Shown here piece after piece: positions 43,801 to 57,900 of a stretch of 64,000 nt of DNA. Under the pieces are notes generated by a model, which did not search any database, had not been told where the DNA came from, and saw only the letters and a list, made by a program, of their open reading frames with translations. Both the position numbers and the translations under genes were made by a program. The DNA comes from Tetraselmis striata. Its lineage: Eukaryota > Chlorophyta > Chlorodendrophyceae > Chlorodendrales > Chlorodendraceae. Position 1 is the first letter of the stretch; each line of letters opens with the position of its first letter. The DNA lies in assembly GCA_006384855.1 (NCBI GenBank), contig VCJN01001697.1, forward strand, positions 1-64,000. The letters are read 5' to 3'.

Positions 43801-45393
43801 CGCCAGCAGAGAACCCCCCCCCCCCCCTCCTCCACTCGCGCGCTGGATATACGCAACACCAGGCCTGACATGCCCCCCCCTCCCACCCCTTCTTTCGGTG
43901 CTTGCTTGCGGCCAGACCCTGCAGGCGCTGCTATCATGCGCGGAACGCCAGGCCGGTGGCGGCCTGTCGGACAAGGCGCTGCTGGCGGCGGAGTCCGCGC
44001 TGGCGCTGCCGCCCTCCGCTGCGGCTCTCTTTGGCAGCGGCGGGATCGCGGGATCCCTGCGCGCCGTGCTGGGCGGGGCCCTGGCGGAGGGCGGCGGACC
44101 AGGGGGGGGGGGAGGGGGAGGGGGAGCCGCGCCGGCGGAGGTGGTGGCGGTGGGGAGTGAGCTGCAGCTGCGGCTGGTGGCCGGGCTGCTGGCTGGCGTG
44201 GGGGAGGGCCGCCGCTGGGCGCTGGCGCACGGTGCGGTGCCGGCAGCCGCCGCCGCTCTGGCGAGCAGCCTGGGGCGGCTGGGCGGGTGTGGGCCGGGGA
44301 GCCCCCGCGCGTGCGACGACCTCGCGGCGCACTACGGGGAGGAGGCCGTGGCGGGCGAGGCGCTGGCCGTGCTGGCGCGCGCGCTGGGAAGCGGGGCGGC
44401 GCTGGCGGGGAGGCGCTTAGGCGGCGCCGGGGGCGGCGAGGGCGCGATGGACGCGCTGGGCGGCGCGCTAGCGGAGGCGCTGCACCCGGGGCGCGGCGAC
44501 GCGCTGCGCGAGGGCGCGCTGGCGGCGCTGGCGGCGCTGCTGGCCGGCGGCCCCGGCTGCGCTGCGGCGACTCTCACCGGCCGGGAGCTGCTGCGCGCCG
44601 ACAGCAACGCCCCTGGTGACTGCCCGCCCGCTCCCCCCGCTTCTTATAAAGTCGCAGTCCGCTGCCTCGTATGCTGAGGGCGCCGCCTCCCCGCACCCTT
44701 TGCCTGGCTCGCCAGAGGGCACGCCTCTGCAGGCAGCGCTGCGCGAGTGCCTGCTGTCGAGGGACACCGCGCTGCTGCGCCCCGCGCTCGCGGTGACCGC
44801 GCAGTACATCCTCCTGGAGGCGTCGCCACATCGCCCGGGCTGGGCGGACTGGCTGCACGCGCCCGAGTGGCTGCCGGCGGCACTCTTCTCGCCCGCCACC
44901 CACGGCGCAGCGGCGGCGGTCGCGGCCGCGCTGGCCGATGCAGCTCCAAGTGATGGGGGCCTCGGCGCCCGGGCGGCGGAGTGGCTGCGGGAGGCGGCGC
45001 TGTGGTGGCAGCAGGTCGCGTTGGGCCCTGGCGCGCTTGCAGTGCGCTTGTTCATGTGTTCTGTTTGTGTCTGATGCGTCCATGACGTGCTAGCCCATCT
45101 CAGCAAGTAGCATGACATTTAGCACGTTGAGAGAGAGAGAGAGGGTGCCCGTATGTCTCGCTCTCTTTATGTCCCCCTCCCCTCCCCCTCCACCTATCCC
45201 CTACCTCGGCATCAAGCAGAGCTCGCTGCAAGTTGCGAGCAGTCTGTGGCCGCTCCGTCCGAGCACCTCGTGTGTCGCTCCGGCTATGCCTCAGGAGACG
45301 AGCGAGGCGGCACAGCGGGAGGCGCTGCTGGACATCCCGGACGAGGACGGGGCGGGGGGCCTGCCGCAGGAACTTGAGCTGGAGTGCTACTAG
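37891..45393 (+). CDS. Large helical-repeat (HEAT/ARM-like) protein, 5' end missing
   Basis: Exons 37891-38100, 38437-38568, 38780-38899, 39309-39618, 41023-41151, 41834-42029, 42997-43336, 43429-43551, 43916-44615, 44716-45014, 45295-45393 join in phase to 885 residues. The product is almost all amphipathic helix (VREAALRSLATVLAAGG, SLLEVLAALCREPAG, GLLEALQLLC, ALREGALAALAALLAGG), typical of ARM/HEAT solenoids, with Gly-rich loops and an acidic end LPQELELECY. The first visible exon has a Cys-rich start (GGECLGGSDFGCVAC) faintly like the N-terminus of MEI1/PRD1 meiotic recombination proteins, which are also helical-repeat proteins; I hold this as a weak possibility only. Introns carry C runs near donors, an approx. 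270-bp repeat array (40015-40560) and a dispersed repeat. Confidence 0.7.
40015..40560. repeat. Diverged tandem repeat of about 265 bp in an intron
   Basis: GATCTCGACGACGCCGCGGT occurs at 40188 and 40456, and TGGTTTCGGAGCACCG-like sequence at 40049, 40311 and 40528 (degenerate). It lies in the intron 39619-41022 of the helical-repeat gene. Confidence 0.65.
42053..42112. repeat. Short repeat, also at 42778-42835
   Basis: CTCCAAGACACGAGAATCCAGCC and the following ATGAACCAATGCACA-like stretch recur at 42778 onward as CTCCAGGACACGAGGATCCAGCC-like sequence. The two copies bracket most of the intron 42030-42996. Confidence 0.55.
42473..42770. repeat. Dispersed repeat, copy 2 (in intron of the helical-repeat gene)
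   Basis: Collinear with 17408-17720, from CAGTGAAACCCTT to GTTGGGGCAAGCCC, roughly three quarters identical with small gaps. The minus strand is open over most of its length (42697-42509). Confidence 0.7.
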
Positions 45394-46013
45394 CCAATCG
45401 CAGCGCCGGCTGGTCGCGGCGCTCTGTCTCGGAGTGATCTGTGGCTCCGCCGAGGTCACAGCTGGCTGATGTCATCCGTGCCACTTGGACGCCGTTACCA
45501 ATGAGTCGTTAGTCATTGATCTCGCGCTGCACGCGGTCCTGTGTATTAAGAAAACCTGAGCACGAGGCGATCATGCTGTCATATATGAACACTGAATTTC
45601 ACCGGGGGGGGGGGGGGGGGGGAGGGGGGCGGAGGGCAGCCAGTCAGTCAGTACTACTGACATACATCCTGTCAGGTCCTGTCCAGAAATTGATCGCGGA
45701 CGATGGGCCATGTAATGGATTTTCGGCGAAATGCGGTGGAATTCCGGTATTATGTGACGGGGCTACAGTACAAAGAAACTATGGAGTGTCAGGGATGCGT
45801 CTGCTCTTATTCCTCGAAGTTGTCTTTCCTTTGAAGTTGCCGTGCTTCAGTCATGCTTTGCGATCGGTCACTTTTGTCTGCCATGTGGTCTCGATGCTGA
45901 GCATCCCGGAGGCAATCGGAACCGCGTGAGGGGCGGGGGGGGGGGGGGGGGTCTGTAGTCCTTTTCAGCCGTGAAATACCATCTGGCAGCTTTCGTTACT
46001 TATTAGAGAAGTT
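45394..46013. other. Intergenic, nothing recognised
   Basis: G runs at about 45604-45622 and 45938-45950. No gene supported. Confidence 0.5.
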
Positions 46014-46187
46014 TTACCCCCTATATAGGATCGATATTCACTTCGGTTCGGTTTTCATTATTTTTTAATACTTTTATTATATTTCAGCGCGTGACGCCAG
46101 CTGCTGTCCCGTACCGCTGCGCGGGCTGGAAGCGTCAAGTCTGTACACGACGCCCAGAGATCGGCCGGTCTGAAATACTAGTGCTGG

Positions 46188-47099
46188 ATGAACACCGCCG
46201 CCGGGCGAGCCAGAACACATCAGGCGGCCCTCAGCCCCGCCCTGCTCAGCGCACCCGAGCATCGCAACCATCGTCGCGCGCCTCTGTTGCCATGCCACCG
46301 TCACCAGGGGGTAGTAGTTTATACGGCGGCCGGACTCGCCACTCCCTGCTGCCCGCCAGTGCGCGCGTCGAGCAGTCCGATGAATTGCTTTATGCCTGCG
46401 AGCCTGCCGGATTGTCGCCAGACCTGTGAGGGCATCGTCTACGTGCTGCGCCCACAGTTCATGCCTGGTAAGCCCACTCCAGAGCAAGTCCGCAAGGTCG
46501 AGGAGCGTTTCGCCTGTTGGCGTAGTATCCGGAATGTCGGCGGCGCTGTGGACGGCACCCACGTTCCGTGGCAACCCGACTGCGAGCACTACATGGAAGA
46601 CTTCCACAACTACAAGGGCTGGTATTCCATTCTTGTGGTCGCCATGTTTGTCGTTGCGGAAGTTGGACGCCCTGGGAGAATGAGTGACAGCACAGCCACC
46701 CAGCTCTCAAGCTTCTACCAAGGCATGTTCGAGGATAAGGAGGGCTGGCTGGGCCCCGACAGCCTTCTCATCAGCGACGGAGCATGTTGTCTGTGCGACT
46801 TAATGATGGTGCCTTACCCTGGAAGGAATTTGACGGCCAAGCAGCAGTGGTTCAACTTCTGCTTTAGCTCCACCAGGATGTTCGTTGAGCAGGTGTTCGG
46901 GATGTGGAAGTCTAGATGGCAGGTTTGCAACAAAGAGCAGGAATGCTCTCATCTCATGATGATGCTTATGACGTATGCCACCATGATATTGCACAACATG
47001 TGCATGTATTATAGGAATACTCCTGAGTGGGATTGTGGCGATTATTATATGGAGGATGCAGCGCCAGATCTTGCAGCGTTTATGGAAAAAAAATTCTAG
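46188..47099 (+). CDS. Harbinger (HARBI1-like) DDE transposase
   Basis: 303 codons, TAG stop 47097-47099. The first ~100 residues are low-quality and may be 5' UTR or a shifted frame. The catalytic core follows: first Asp in GGAVDGTHVPW (codon 46551), HNYKGWYSI, then GRMSDSTA with the second Asp, ISDGAC in place of the usual GDSAYP, VPYPGRNLTAKQQWFNF, and STRMFVEQVFGMWKSRW with the catalytic Glu, then TMILHNMC. This is the DDE_Tnp_4 family, cutting at terminal inverted repeats. Core frame intact, so it may be functional or recently so; the second, DNA-binding partner ORF is broken. Confidence 0.85.
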   Translation: MNTAAGRARTHQAALSPALLSAPEHRNHRRAPLLPCHRHQGVVVYTAAGLATPCCPPVRASSSPMNCFMPASLPDCRQTCEGIVYVLRPQFMPGKPTPEQVRKVEERFACWRSIRNVGGAVDGTHVPWQPDCEHYMEDFHNYKGWYSILVVAMFVVAEVGRPGRMSDSTATQLSSFYQGMFEDKEGWLGPDSLLISDGACCLCDLMMVPYPGRNLTAKQQWFNFCFSSTRMFVEQVFGMWKSRWQVCNKEQECSHLMMMLMTYATMILHNMCMYYRNTPEWDCGDYYMEDAAPDLAAFMEKKF

Positions 47100-47568
47100 A
47101 TGCAAGCACTGCAAGGAACATGGTGCGGTGCACTGTGTGCACCTCAATAGATCCTGGGTGAACGCTTGCTCTTCCGGGGCCGCCGCTATGGCACAGCGCA
47201 GGGAGGAGATAGCAGATAGATAGCGGATTGCCAAATGCCAACCGGCTGCTGGCTACAAACCCAATTCTTATGATTAGCTACAGTGATAACGACTTGTAAA
47301 TTATATACCAGGTTAATAGTGGTATCGCTTTCACACAATATAACTCTGCTGGTCAGCCAAACTCACCACCGCTCCCGCCCGCCCGCCCGCCTGGAAGTGC
47401 TTTCTGATTATCTCTCGCTGGCTTTCATATCTACGTATGTGTATGTCTGTGTGCAACCCCCCCCCCCCCCCCCCCCAACGGATTTATATGTCCATAATGT
47501 AATTACATCAGTTGCACTCTATCATCATCATCATCGGCAGTAGCATCAGCCTCATTCCTGATCGCCAC

Positions 47569-48350
47569 TCATACCATCAGCACGATGCCCTGCATGACAG
47601 TAAGTCGCAGGAGGAACTCCACTAGCAAGTGGCTCGGCATAGTCAATAGGCGCAGGCGGTGCTCCAAGATGATGAGCAGGCGCAGGCGGAGTTGCTTAAA
47701 CAGGTGATCCGGCATGATAAGCAGGCGCAGGTGGTGCTCCTCCAGCAGATGGCAATGCATGATAAGCAGTGGCAGGCGGAGGACCTCCAGCAGCTGCCTG
47801 ATGGCCTGGCATATCATTAAAAGAGCGGTGAGGAAAGCCTCCCTGTTCATACGCGCCTCCTCTCCCTATTCTTCCGGCCTTCCTCCTTCAGGGCTTCAGC
47901 TTGCTGGCGGGCGCCCTCCTTGACAGCGCCCGCCAAATACGTGGCACACTCCAGGGCGCCCCCGTTCAACGCCTTTGTTGCCTGCTCCACGGCGGCATGC
48001 AACAAAGGCGGATCAAGCGCAGCAATCGCGCAGGAACACTACCTCACCTTCTTCATTCTCAGCCTCGGAACACTGCCCTCTTCGACATACACTGGATTCA
48101 CAGGCTCACTTCCCTGGATAGACTGGGTAGCGCCTGCGTATTCGGCCGCGAGTGGCAGCACGCACGCCGCGACTCGTGAGAACGCGCGTGCATCGGGGGC
48201 ACTTGCGGTAGGTCGAGCACTCGTTTACTCGACAGTCCGACTTGCGGCGGCTGCGATACAGACTACAGACAGGCAAGCAAGCAACGCAGCAGCGACTACC
48301 TTCGTCGGAGCCACACGACCAAAGACCCCCCGACCCGTCGCTGTCGGAGG
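47569..48350 (-). pseudogene. Second ORF of the Harbinger element, broken
   Basis: Minus-strand reading: LPLAAEYAGATQSIQGSE with VNPVYVEEGSVPRLRMKKVR, a stop, then LLHAAVEQATKALNGG and AGAVKEGARQQAEALKEEGRK, a frameshift near 47850, then a Leu-rich repeat-like helix from 47850 to 47569. Position and orientation match the Myb/SANT-like ORF that Harbinger elements carry opposite the transposase, but no clear Myb repeat was identified. The plus strand of 47620-47830 also reads as Gln-rich coiled coil, a mirror effect. Confidence 0.5.
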
Positions 48351-48674
48351 GTGAGTTGTCGCCGAAACCGTAAGCTCCGTCTTCGTCCTCCTTGTCGGGC
48401 TGCTGCTCACTAACAGGTCCGGATCGACTTGGTTAGCCTCTAGGGGCTAGTCGCGCTCTGGGACTGCGGGCGGGCGGTCTGCGGGGCCGGTCGGCTGGCC
48501 CTTGCCCAAAAGCGCCACGCGTTCCGTGGGTCAAAGTGCGGGGCGCCGGTGCGGTCGGGCGGGGGTTGCTGGCCAGACACTGTGCCTGCGATGGCGCGGG
48601 TAAGGTACAGGGTGCGGGTGGAGACTCCGAAGTGCGGCGATGGCGCTCACACGCGCGCGGAATAAAAATATTCA

Positions 48675-48738
48675 AACCGAGAGTCCGGTTAGCCAGCACC
48701 CCCCCCCGGGGGGGTGCTGGCTAACCGGACTCTCGGTT
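48675..48738. repeat. Perfect 31-bp inverted repeat with 2-nt centre
   Basis: AACCGAGAGTCCGGTTAGCC leads into C9; after the centre the exact complement follows (G7 then TGCTGGCTAACC and so on to CTCGGTT). No mismatch over 31 bp. It lies inside the Harbinger element and could be a tiny inserted MITE or a cruciform-forming site. Confidence 0.9.
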
Positions 48739-48928
48739 AAGGAAAATGTGTGGTCTTGCACCCCGAGGTGCTGACGTTGCAACGACCCGGTAACGGTCAA
48801 TTCGACGATTCGGTAAGGCCGCTAAACCGAGCCGGTTAGGATATTCGCGAGTACAATATTTTTTATTCCTTAACACCGGGAAATCGCTTAACCGAACCGA
48901 AGCAATATCGATCCTATATAGGGGGTTA

Positions 48929-50788
48929 CCGTTGCTAATAATGCCGCCGTCCATCCGCATGCTACCTCTAGGTTTGGGAAGACGAGTTCACTGCCATGTT
49001 TAAAATTATCAGGAACGAAAGCACCTGCGTATGACTATATTGGCAATGACCGAATCGGCAGCACTTCTTCCCCATAGCATTCACCCATCGCTGCCCATTC
49101 ATGTCGTCGCTGTGCAGCGCTTGTGATGCCATAGCGGCGTAGTTGGTGTGCTGTCTACCTGGTGTTGCTCCCTTCGCCATGGCCTTGGCGTTGCTCAAAA
49201 GCCGCTACCGTCGAATAGGTCGCATTGGCGGTGCCTCGTCCTGCAGCGCGTCTTGCACGGTCATATACGGATGTAATTTGTTGCGACGTGTGAAAGCCGC
49301 GCGCAAACATGTCGAGCCACTTGTCAGCCCGAGCAAGTACAAGCCAAGCAAGCCCGAGCAGTTCGAGCGCCCGCCCGCCTATTAATATTCACCTGCTGTA
49401 GCGACTACCTGTTGTGAATTACGAAAAGGGCAGAAACAAATCCACCTACTGCTAAAAGTAGTACAAAAAATCAACACAGCAAGCCGCCTAAAAACGGCTC
49501 GCATCCCGCATGAGGCGGGATGGATGAGTGATGCGCACACGGTTCAGAGTCCGGGCCACGCGTGCACGTGTGTGTGAGGGTGATCCTCGGACTTGCTGTG
49601 CAGCTTCGGCAACGGGATGGCAGACGAATCTGCGCCGTCTGATGAGGCAGCGAGCGCGCTCTCGAGCCGCCACTAAGCTCAGGACCCCGAGGAAATCTCT
49701 TGCGAGTAAGGCCTCCTGGTGAGCCCGGGTGGTGCACCAAGTGCCCCGCGATGAGAGGGCACCCCGATCCGCAGCCAAGCATGCGCCACCGCGCACTGTG
49801 CGGCGCACCCCCTTGCTGACCTCACCCACTGTGCCGAAGACCGTATCCCGACTACCTGTACCTGTAGCTGTCAGACATTCGGAGGTTTGAGAGAAGTACG
49901 AGGTACTGGTACCTAGGTACGTCATAGGCGCGCCGTAGTCAGACATGCTCCTGCTGAGTGAGTGTCGTCGTCATATCGGGGAAGTTAACTTTTTGGTTAC
50001 AGGGAGAGCGTCCAGAGAATGCACGCAAAGTACTGGGGGAGGAACAAGCCTACATTTAAGCAGAACCCTCTTAGCGCCGGGCCGCGGGGAAGTCGGCGAA
50101 GTCGGCGCCAGGCGGCGAGGGCGGGGATCGACGCGATGAGGAAGCCCGTGCTGGCCGTCGCCCCCGCCATCGTAGCACCAGGGGCCGCACGCCGCACAGA
50201 GCCACTCCCGATCTGATACCAAGCACCCCGACCGCAACCACACTCGTCTTCCCTCCGCTGAGCCCGGTGCGTCCTCCCTTGCCCCTCCGATCCTCCCCCC
50301 TCCTTGCCCCCCGCCCCTCTAGGCCCTTCCCCTGACCCCGCCGATCCGCCCTCCTCGCCCCCCTCGTTGGATCCGCTGTCTCGCCATCTCGGCTTTCGTT
50401 ATGCGAAGCCTGCCTGGTAGGCCTGTTGAGCTGGCCTTGGGGGCTAAGCGAGGTCTTAGAAGTGGTGGAAAGGGACCGTACGAGTACAGTTAAGCTGAAG
50501 CTGCTGTGGGGCGGGGGCTCTATGGGATGAGCTATGCCTCCAGCTATGCCTCGTATGCCCAACCGGGCGAGGGTGGCGTTCCTCACTCAGCATACCTTGA
50601 GCGCACCAAATAGCTACCCGGCTGGTTGGCACACATGCCCGCCTGACCCAATCAAAGTCCGCATTTCGATACTCTGCCACTGAAGCTCTCTCCCTCTGCG
50701 CGCTATCTGGCTTCTGCTGCTGCTGCTGGCACACAGCTGGACGTGTTCCCGCTGCTGCGATCAGGCACCCACTGACCCTCCCCTCCCC

Positions 50789-50825
<37 letters not shown>

Positions 50826-50944
50826 CAAAACACCAACACTATCAGCTGACCGCCAGCGAGGGAGGATCCCGCAGCCGCCCCTATTAGCTAACCAGCAAGC
50901 AGGGCGGAGGGGGCGGTCCCGCGGAGGCGCGCGGCAGCAGCAGC
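48929..50944. other. Intergenic, no gene assigned; CSN7 promoter region at the right
   Basis: Several short open frames without support. C run at 50791-50822 about 120 bp before the CSN7 start. GTACTGGTACCTAGGTAC-type palindromic sequence at 49901-49920. Confidence 0.5.
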
Positions 50945-54318
<3,374 letters not shown>

Positions 54319-54953
54319 AGCAATGAAGCAGCGGTGGTGGTGGGGGGGGGGGGGGGGGGGGCGGAGGACGCACAGCCAGGAGGGGCTGCCGGCTGGCACT
54401 GAGCTGCCGGGGGGCCAGGGGCCAGCTGCCGGGGTGGGCGGAGGTGCCGGCGCCCGGGGGCCGTCGAGGGGCGAAGTGAAGAAGGGGCTGCCTACGTGCG
54501 TGTTAGCCATTGCGCCAGGCTGAGCTCGCCGTGCCAGCGGATGTAAGGAGAGGCCCCGTGCAGCGGTGTTACGCCAGGTCATGTTCCGGGTGCTGTTGCC
54601 CGGCGATGTCCGTTTCTCTGCGCAAGCAGCACACCCCAACCAGGGCTTGGGGTTCGCGACAATCGCCTGAGGGCTTCATTATTATTCCCCGGCTCACTAA
54701 GAAGCAGTGAAAACCGCATCTATCAGGGCGCACCCCGAATGTTGCACGGAATCTCAGGCTCGATGGTGCAAAAGTACAGTTGTTATATGTATTATATTGC
54801 CAACCCGCATAACCGATTAATATAAATGGCAGCACGAATCTACGGTATAAACAGCGACGACATTTTCATACCTCAATTTGTGGCAGAACGAATGTTTACA
54901 GCAGTTCGAGCCTTGCTTGGTTGCACGAACTATTGCCGGTCATCATGAAGCAG

Positions 54954-57900
54954 CTACGGAGCAGGCTGAGCATCCTCTCGGCCGCCCAGGCGGGGCGTGG
55001 CTACCAACATCCCCAACGGCGCAGCCTCCGTGAGGTTATGCACGTGTGGCAGGCTGCCGTACGACACCTCCCCGCTTGCCTCCGCGCTCCAGCCCCCCAG
55101 ACCGGCCGATTCGGCGTCCTCGGCGTCCGCCGGCCGCCGCGGTTTGGGCTGTGTCGCAGCCGGAGCACCTCCGCGCGCGGACGCGCGAAAGGTGATGTCG
55201 CCCGCGTTATTTGCGTCGCTCTTGGCGATCTCCTCTCGTAACTGGGCGCCATCGACGAGTGCCCAAACTTCGGGCGGCAGCGGTTGCGGCGAAGCTGGCG
55301 CGCTGCTGTCGACATCGGAGGGCGCCTCGGACGCAGGCGCTGCCGGTGCCGGTGCGCCCTGAGGCGGCGCGCCCGTGCGGCCCTCCAGCTCCGCGAGGCG
55401 CGCCTCGAGGTCGAGCCGCCGCCGGCGCTCCGCCGCCCAGCGCTCGCGGGCGTCCTGCACCGCGCTCACCAGCTGCTGCTGCTGCACCTCGGGCCGCCCG
55501 GCGGCAGAGTAGAGCGCAAACTCTGACGCCACGGCGTGCCGCGTTTGCGCAAGCGAAGGTCGTGAGGGCGGGGAGGTCGGCGAACGCGGCGCGCCGTCCC
55601 CGGTCTGCGAGCGCGACACGGTGCCGGGTGAAGACGGGGCCGAGCGGGATAGCGGCGAGTAGGGTCTGCTGCGCACTTGGGGTCCCGAAACTCTGGGATC
55701 GCGCTCCAACACCATGCCGAGCTCGCCGACCTGATCCTCCGGCGCCTCAGGGATGGCCAGGCGCGGCACATTGACGGCGTGCCGTGGTGCTCCGGCGGGG
55801 CCGGGCGGCAGGTGGGCCAGTGCCTCGGCGGCAGCCTGCTCGCGCTGGCTGGGCAAGAGGCCGGTGAGGCCCACCTGTCCCGCTCGCCCCGATTGAAGTC
55901 GCACCGCGGTGGGGACAATGGGGCGGTACATCGGGCTGGGGGACGCTTCCAGCGGACCATCAGCAGATGATGGCCGGCGAGGGGGCCCTCGCGGCGACAG
56001 CGATGGCTGCAACGGCTCGCCGTCGCCGTCAACGGCGCCCGCAATGCGATAAAACTGCGGCCGCTCTGTCCCGCCGGCGACGCCGGCGCGAAGGCCTCCG
56101 CGGATGGGCTCGATACTGTAGCGCGGCGAAGCCTGCGGGGGCGGCACGCCGAGGGCCGCCACCGCTGCCGCGGTGCGTTGCTCCTCCTCATCCTCCGGCC
56201 TCAGCTGGCGAGGCGGCAGCGCAAAGCCCTTCTGCGGCGACGCCACCAGTGAGTTCCGCACGATGACGCGCTGCTGCAGGCTGGCGACTTCCGGCGTTGG
56301 CGGTGGCGACGCCACGCGCATCCGCCGGCGCGGTGGCGCCGACGATGGCCTCATCAGCACGCTGTCGGCCGCCGAGAGCTCCAGCGGTCGGCGCGTCCGC
56401 TGCGGCGGCCCCGTCGCCGGCGGCCCGCCGGGCGGCACCGCCGGCAGCCGCTCCAGCGACAAAAAGTCGCGGTGGCGCCGCGTGCGGGCGCTCTGTGACA
56501 GCAGCACCTCCCCCGGGGAGTTGAACGTCACGCGCGCCGGGCCCGAGTCCGCGAGCATGCTGCTCGCCTGCGTGCTCACGTTCATCGGATCGACCCACGC
56601 CGACCACTCGCCGTGTAGCGGGGGCTGCCGCCAGTCGAACCCGGCCAGCTCGGACGCCGGGTCGTTCGCCGCGGGCTGCCGCAGCATCCCCGGCTCCCAG
56701 TGGATGTACTTCGGTGGCTGGTCGCCCGAGTGCGCGTCGCCGTCGGCTTCCGCGCCGGAGGCGACGAGCCGCGTCTTCGCGCTCGCGTCGCTGGGAAGCG
56801 GCGTGACCCCGCCCGAAGAGCGACTGTAGTCGCGCATCAGCGCGTCCAGCTCCGCCCGTGGCACGCTGGGGAAGCTATACGTCGTCTCCATTCGCAGCTG
56901 CACAGGGCTCGCCAGCGCGGACGCGATCGCGTCGCCGAGCGCGGCCACCCGAGGCGCCAGCAGCGCGTGACCAATGCGGGTCTGGAAGAAACGGTTCTCA
57001 CGCACCACGGTGTCCAGCAGCATGACCTCATCCGCGCGCGCTCGCTCAAAGAGCGCGCCCAGGGTTGCCCGGATATCGGCCACAAACTTATTGCGCGCCG
57101 CGTTTATGGCGTGCACCAGCCGTTCCACGTCTGTGTCCATCTTCATCATCGTGCCCACCTGCCGCTGCAGCTGGACCTCCTTCTCCTCCACCTGCGCGCA
57201 ATAGCCATAATTTGCTCATTTATCTATGGACATGCATGATAATCTTAATCTTAATATTAGGATAATTAGGATAATATTAGGATAATTGGCCAATTACATT
57301 ATTTACAATCAAACAAGCTATTATGTTGGAAGTTGGGCAATCATAATAGAATGTTAACAAATGGAATAAATATAAAATAGAGAAAAATAAAATAGACTAG
57401 AATAAAGTGAAATAGAATAGAAAATGTGGCGGTAGTATGGATAATTTTGAAGAAACTGAGATACATCGTACTGGAAGTCGTATTGCAAATCGATTCCGGG
57501 AAGCGCACAGTACGTTGTTTTAGTTTGCATTGTCCATTGATTATTCTATGGATTACTTCACGTAGGATAATTACGGTGGTCATCCTTAATATCGAAAATA
57601 GCGAATTCGCGACTTCCGATAATCATTCTGATTACGCTAGGATGGATATATCATATGGTGTACAGTTATGCATCATCAGATTAAGCGCATGAACAAATAC
57701 TAGCATACAGTGCTGTGCGCCTGCTACTACTTATTATGTAAACAAGGTGCGTTTTATTCATTGTATAACGACTATTATATCTACGTTTATACGGCAGTAT
57801 AGCTGGTAGGTACCAGTCGGGACGAACAGCAGTAGTAGATGACGTACGCACTTTCGCAAGGCACAGCGCGCAATTTCAGAATTGCAATTTCGGAGCGTCG

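Larger units (their letters stand above)
46017..48925 (+). mobile_element. Complete PIF/Harbinger DNA transposon with TTA target duplication
   Basis: The ends are inverted repeats of about 37 bp, starting CCCCCTATATAGGATCGATA on both sides (46017 onward; complement up to 48925), with one small gap. TTA flanks both ends (46014-46016, 48926-48928), the TWA target duplication typical of the superfamily. It holds the transposase gene (+) and, convergent to it, a decayed second ORF, the usual two-gene layout. A perfect palindrome lies near its right end. Confidence 0.92.

Noticed and set aside
47620..47830. Plus-strand Gln-rich coiled-coil gene with in-frame TAG codons
   Set aside because: The complementary strand fits the expected opposite-strand ORF of the Harbinger element better; two TAGs argue against plus-strand coding, and a code change is unsupported by the other genes.
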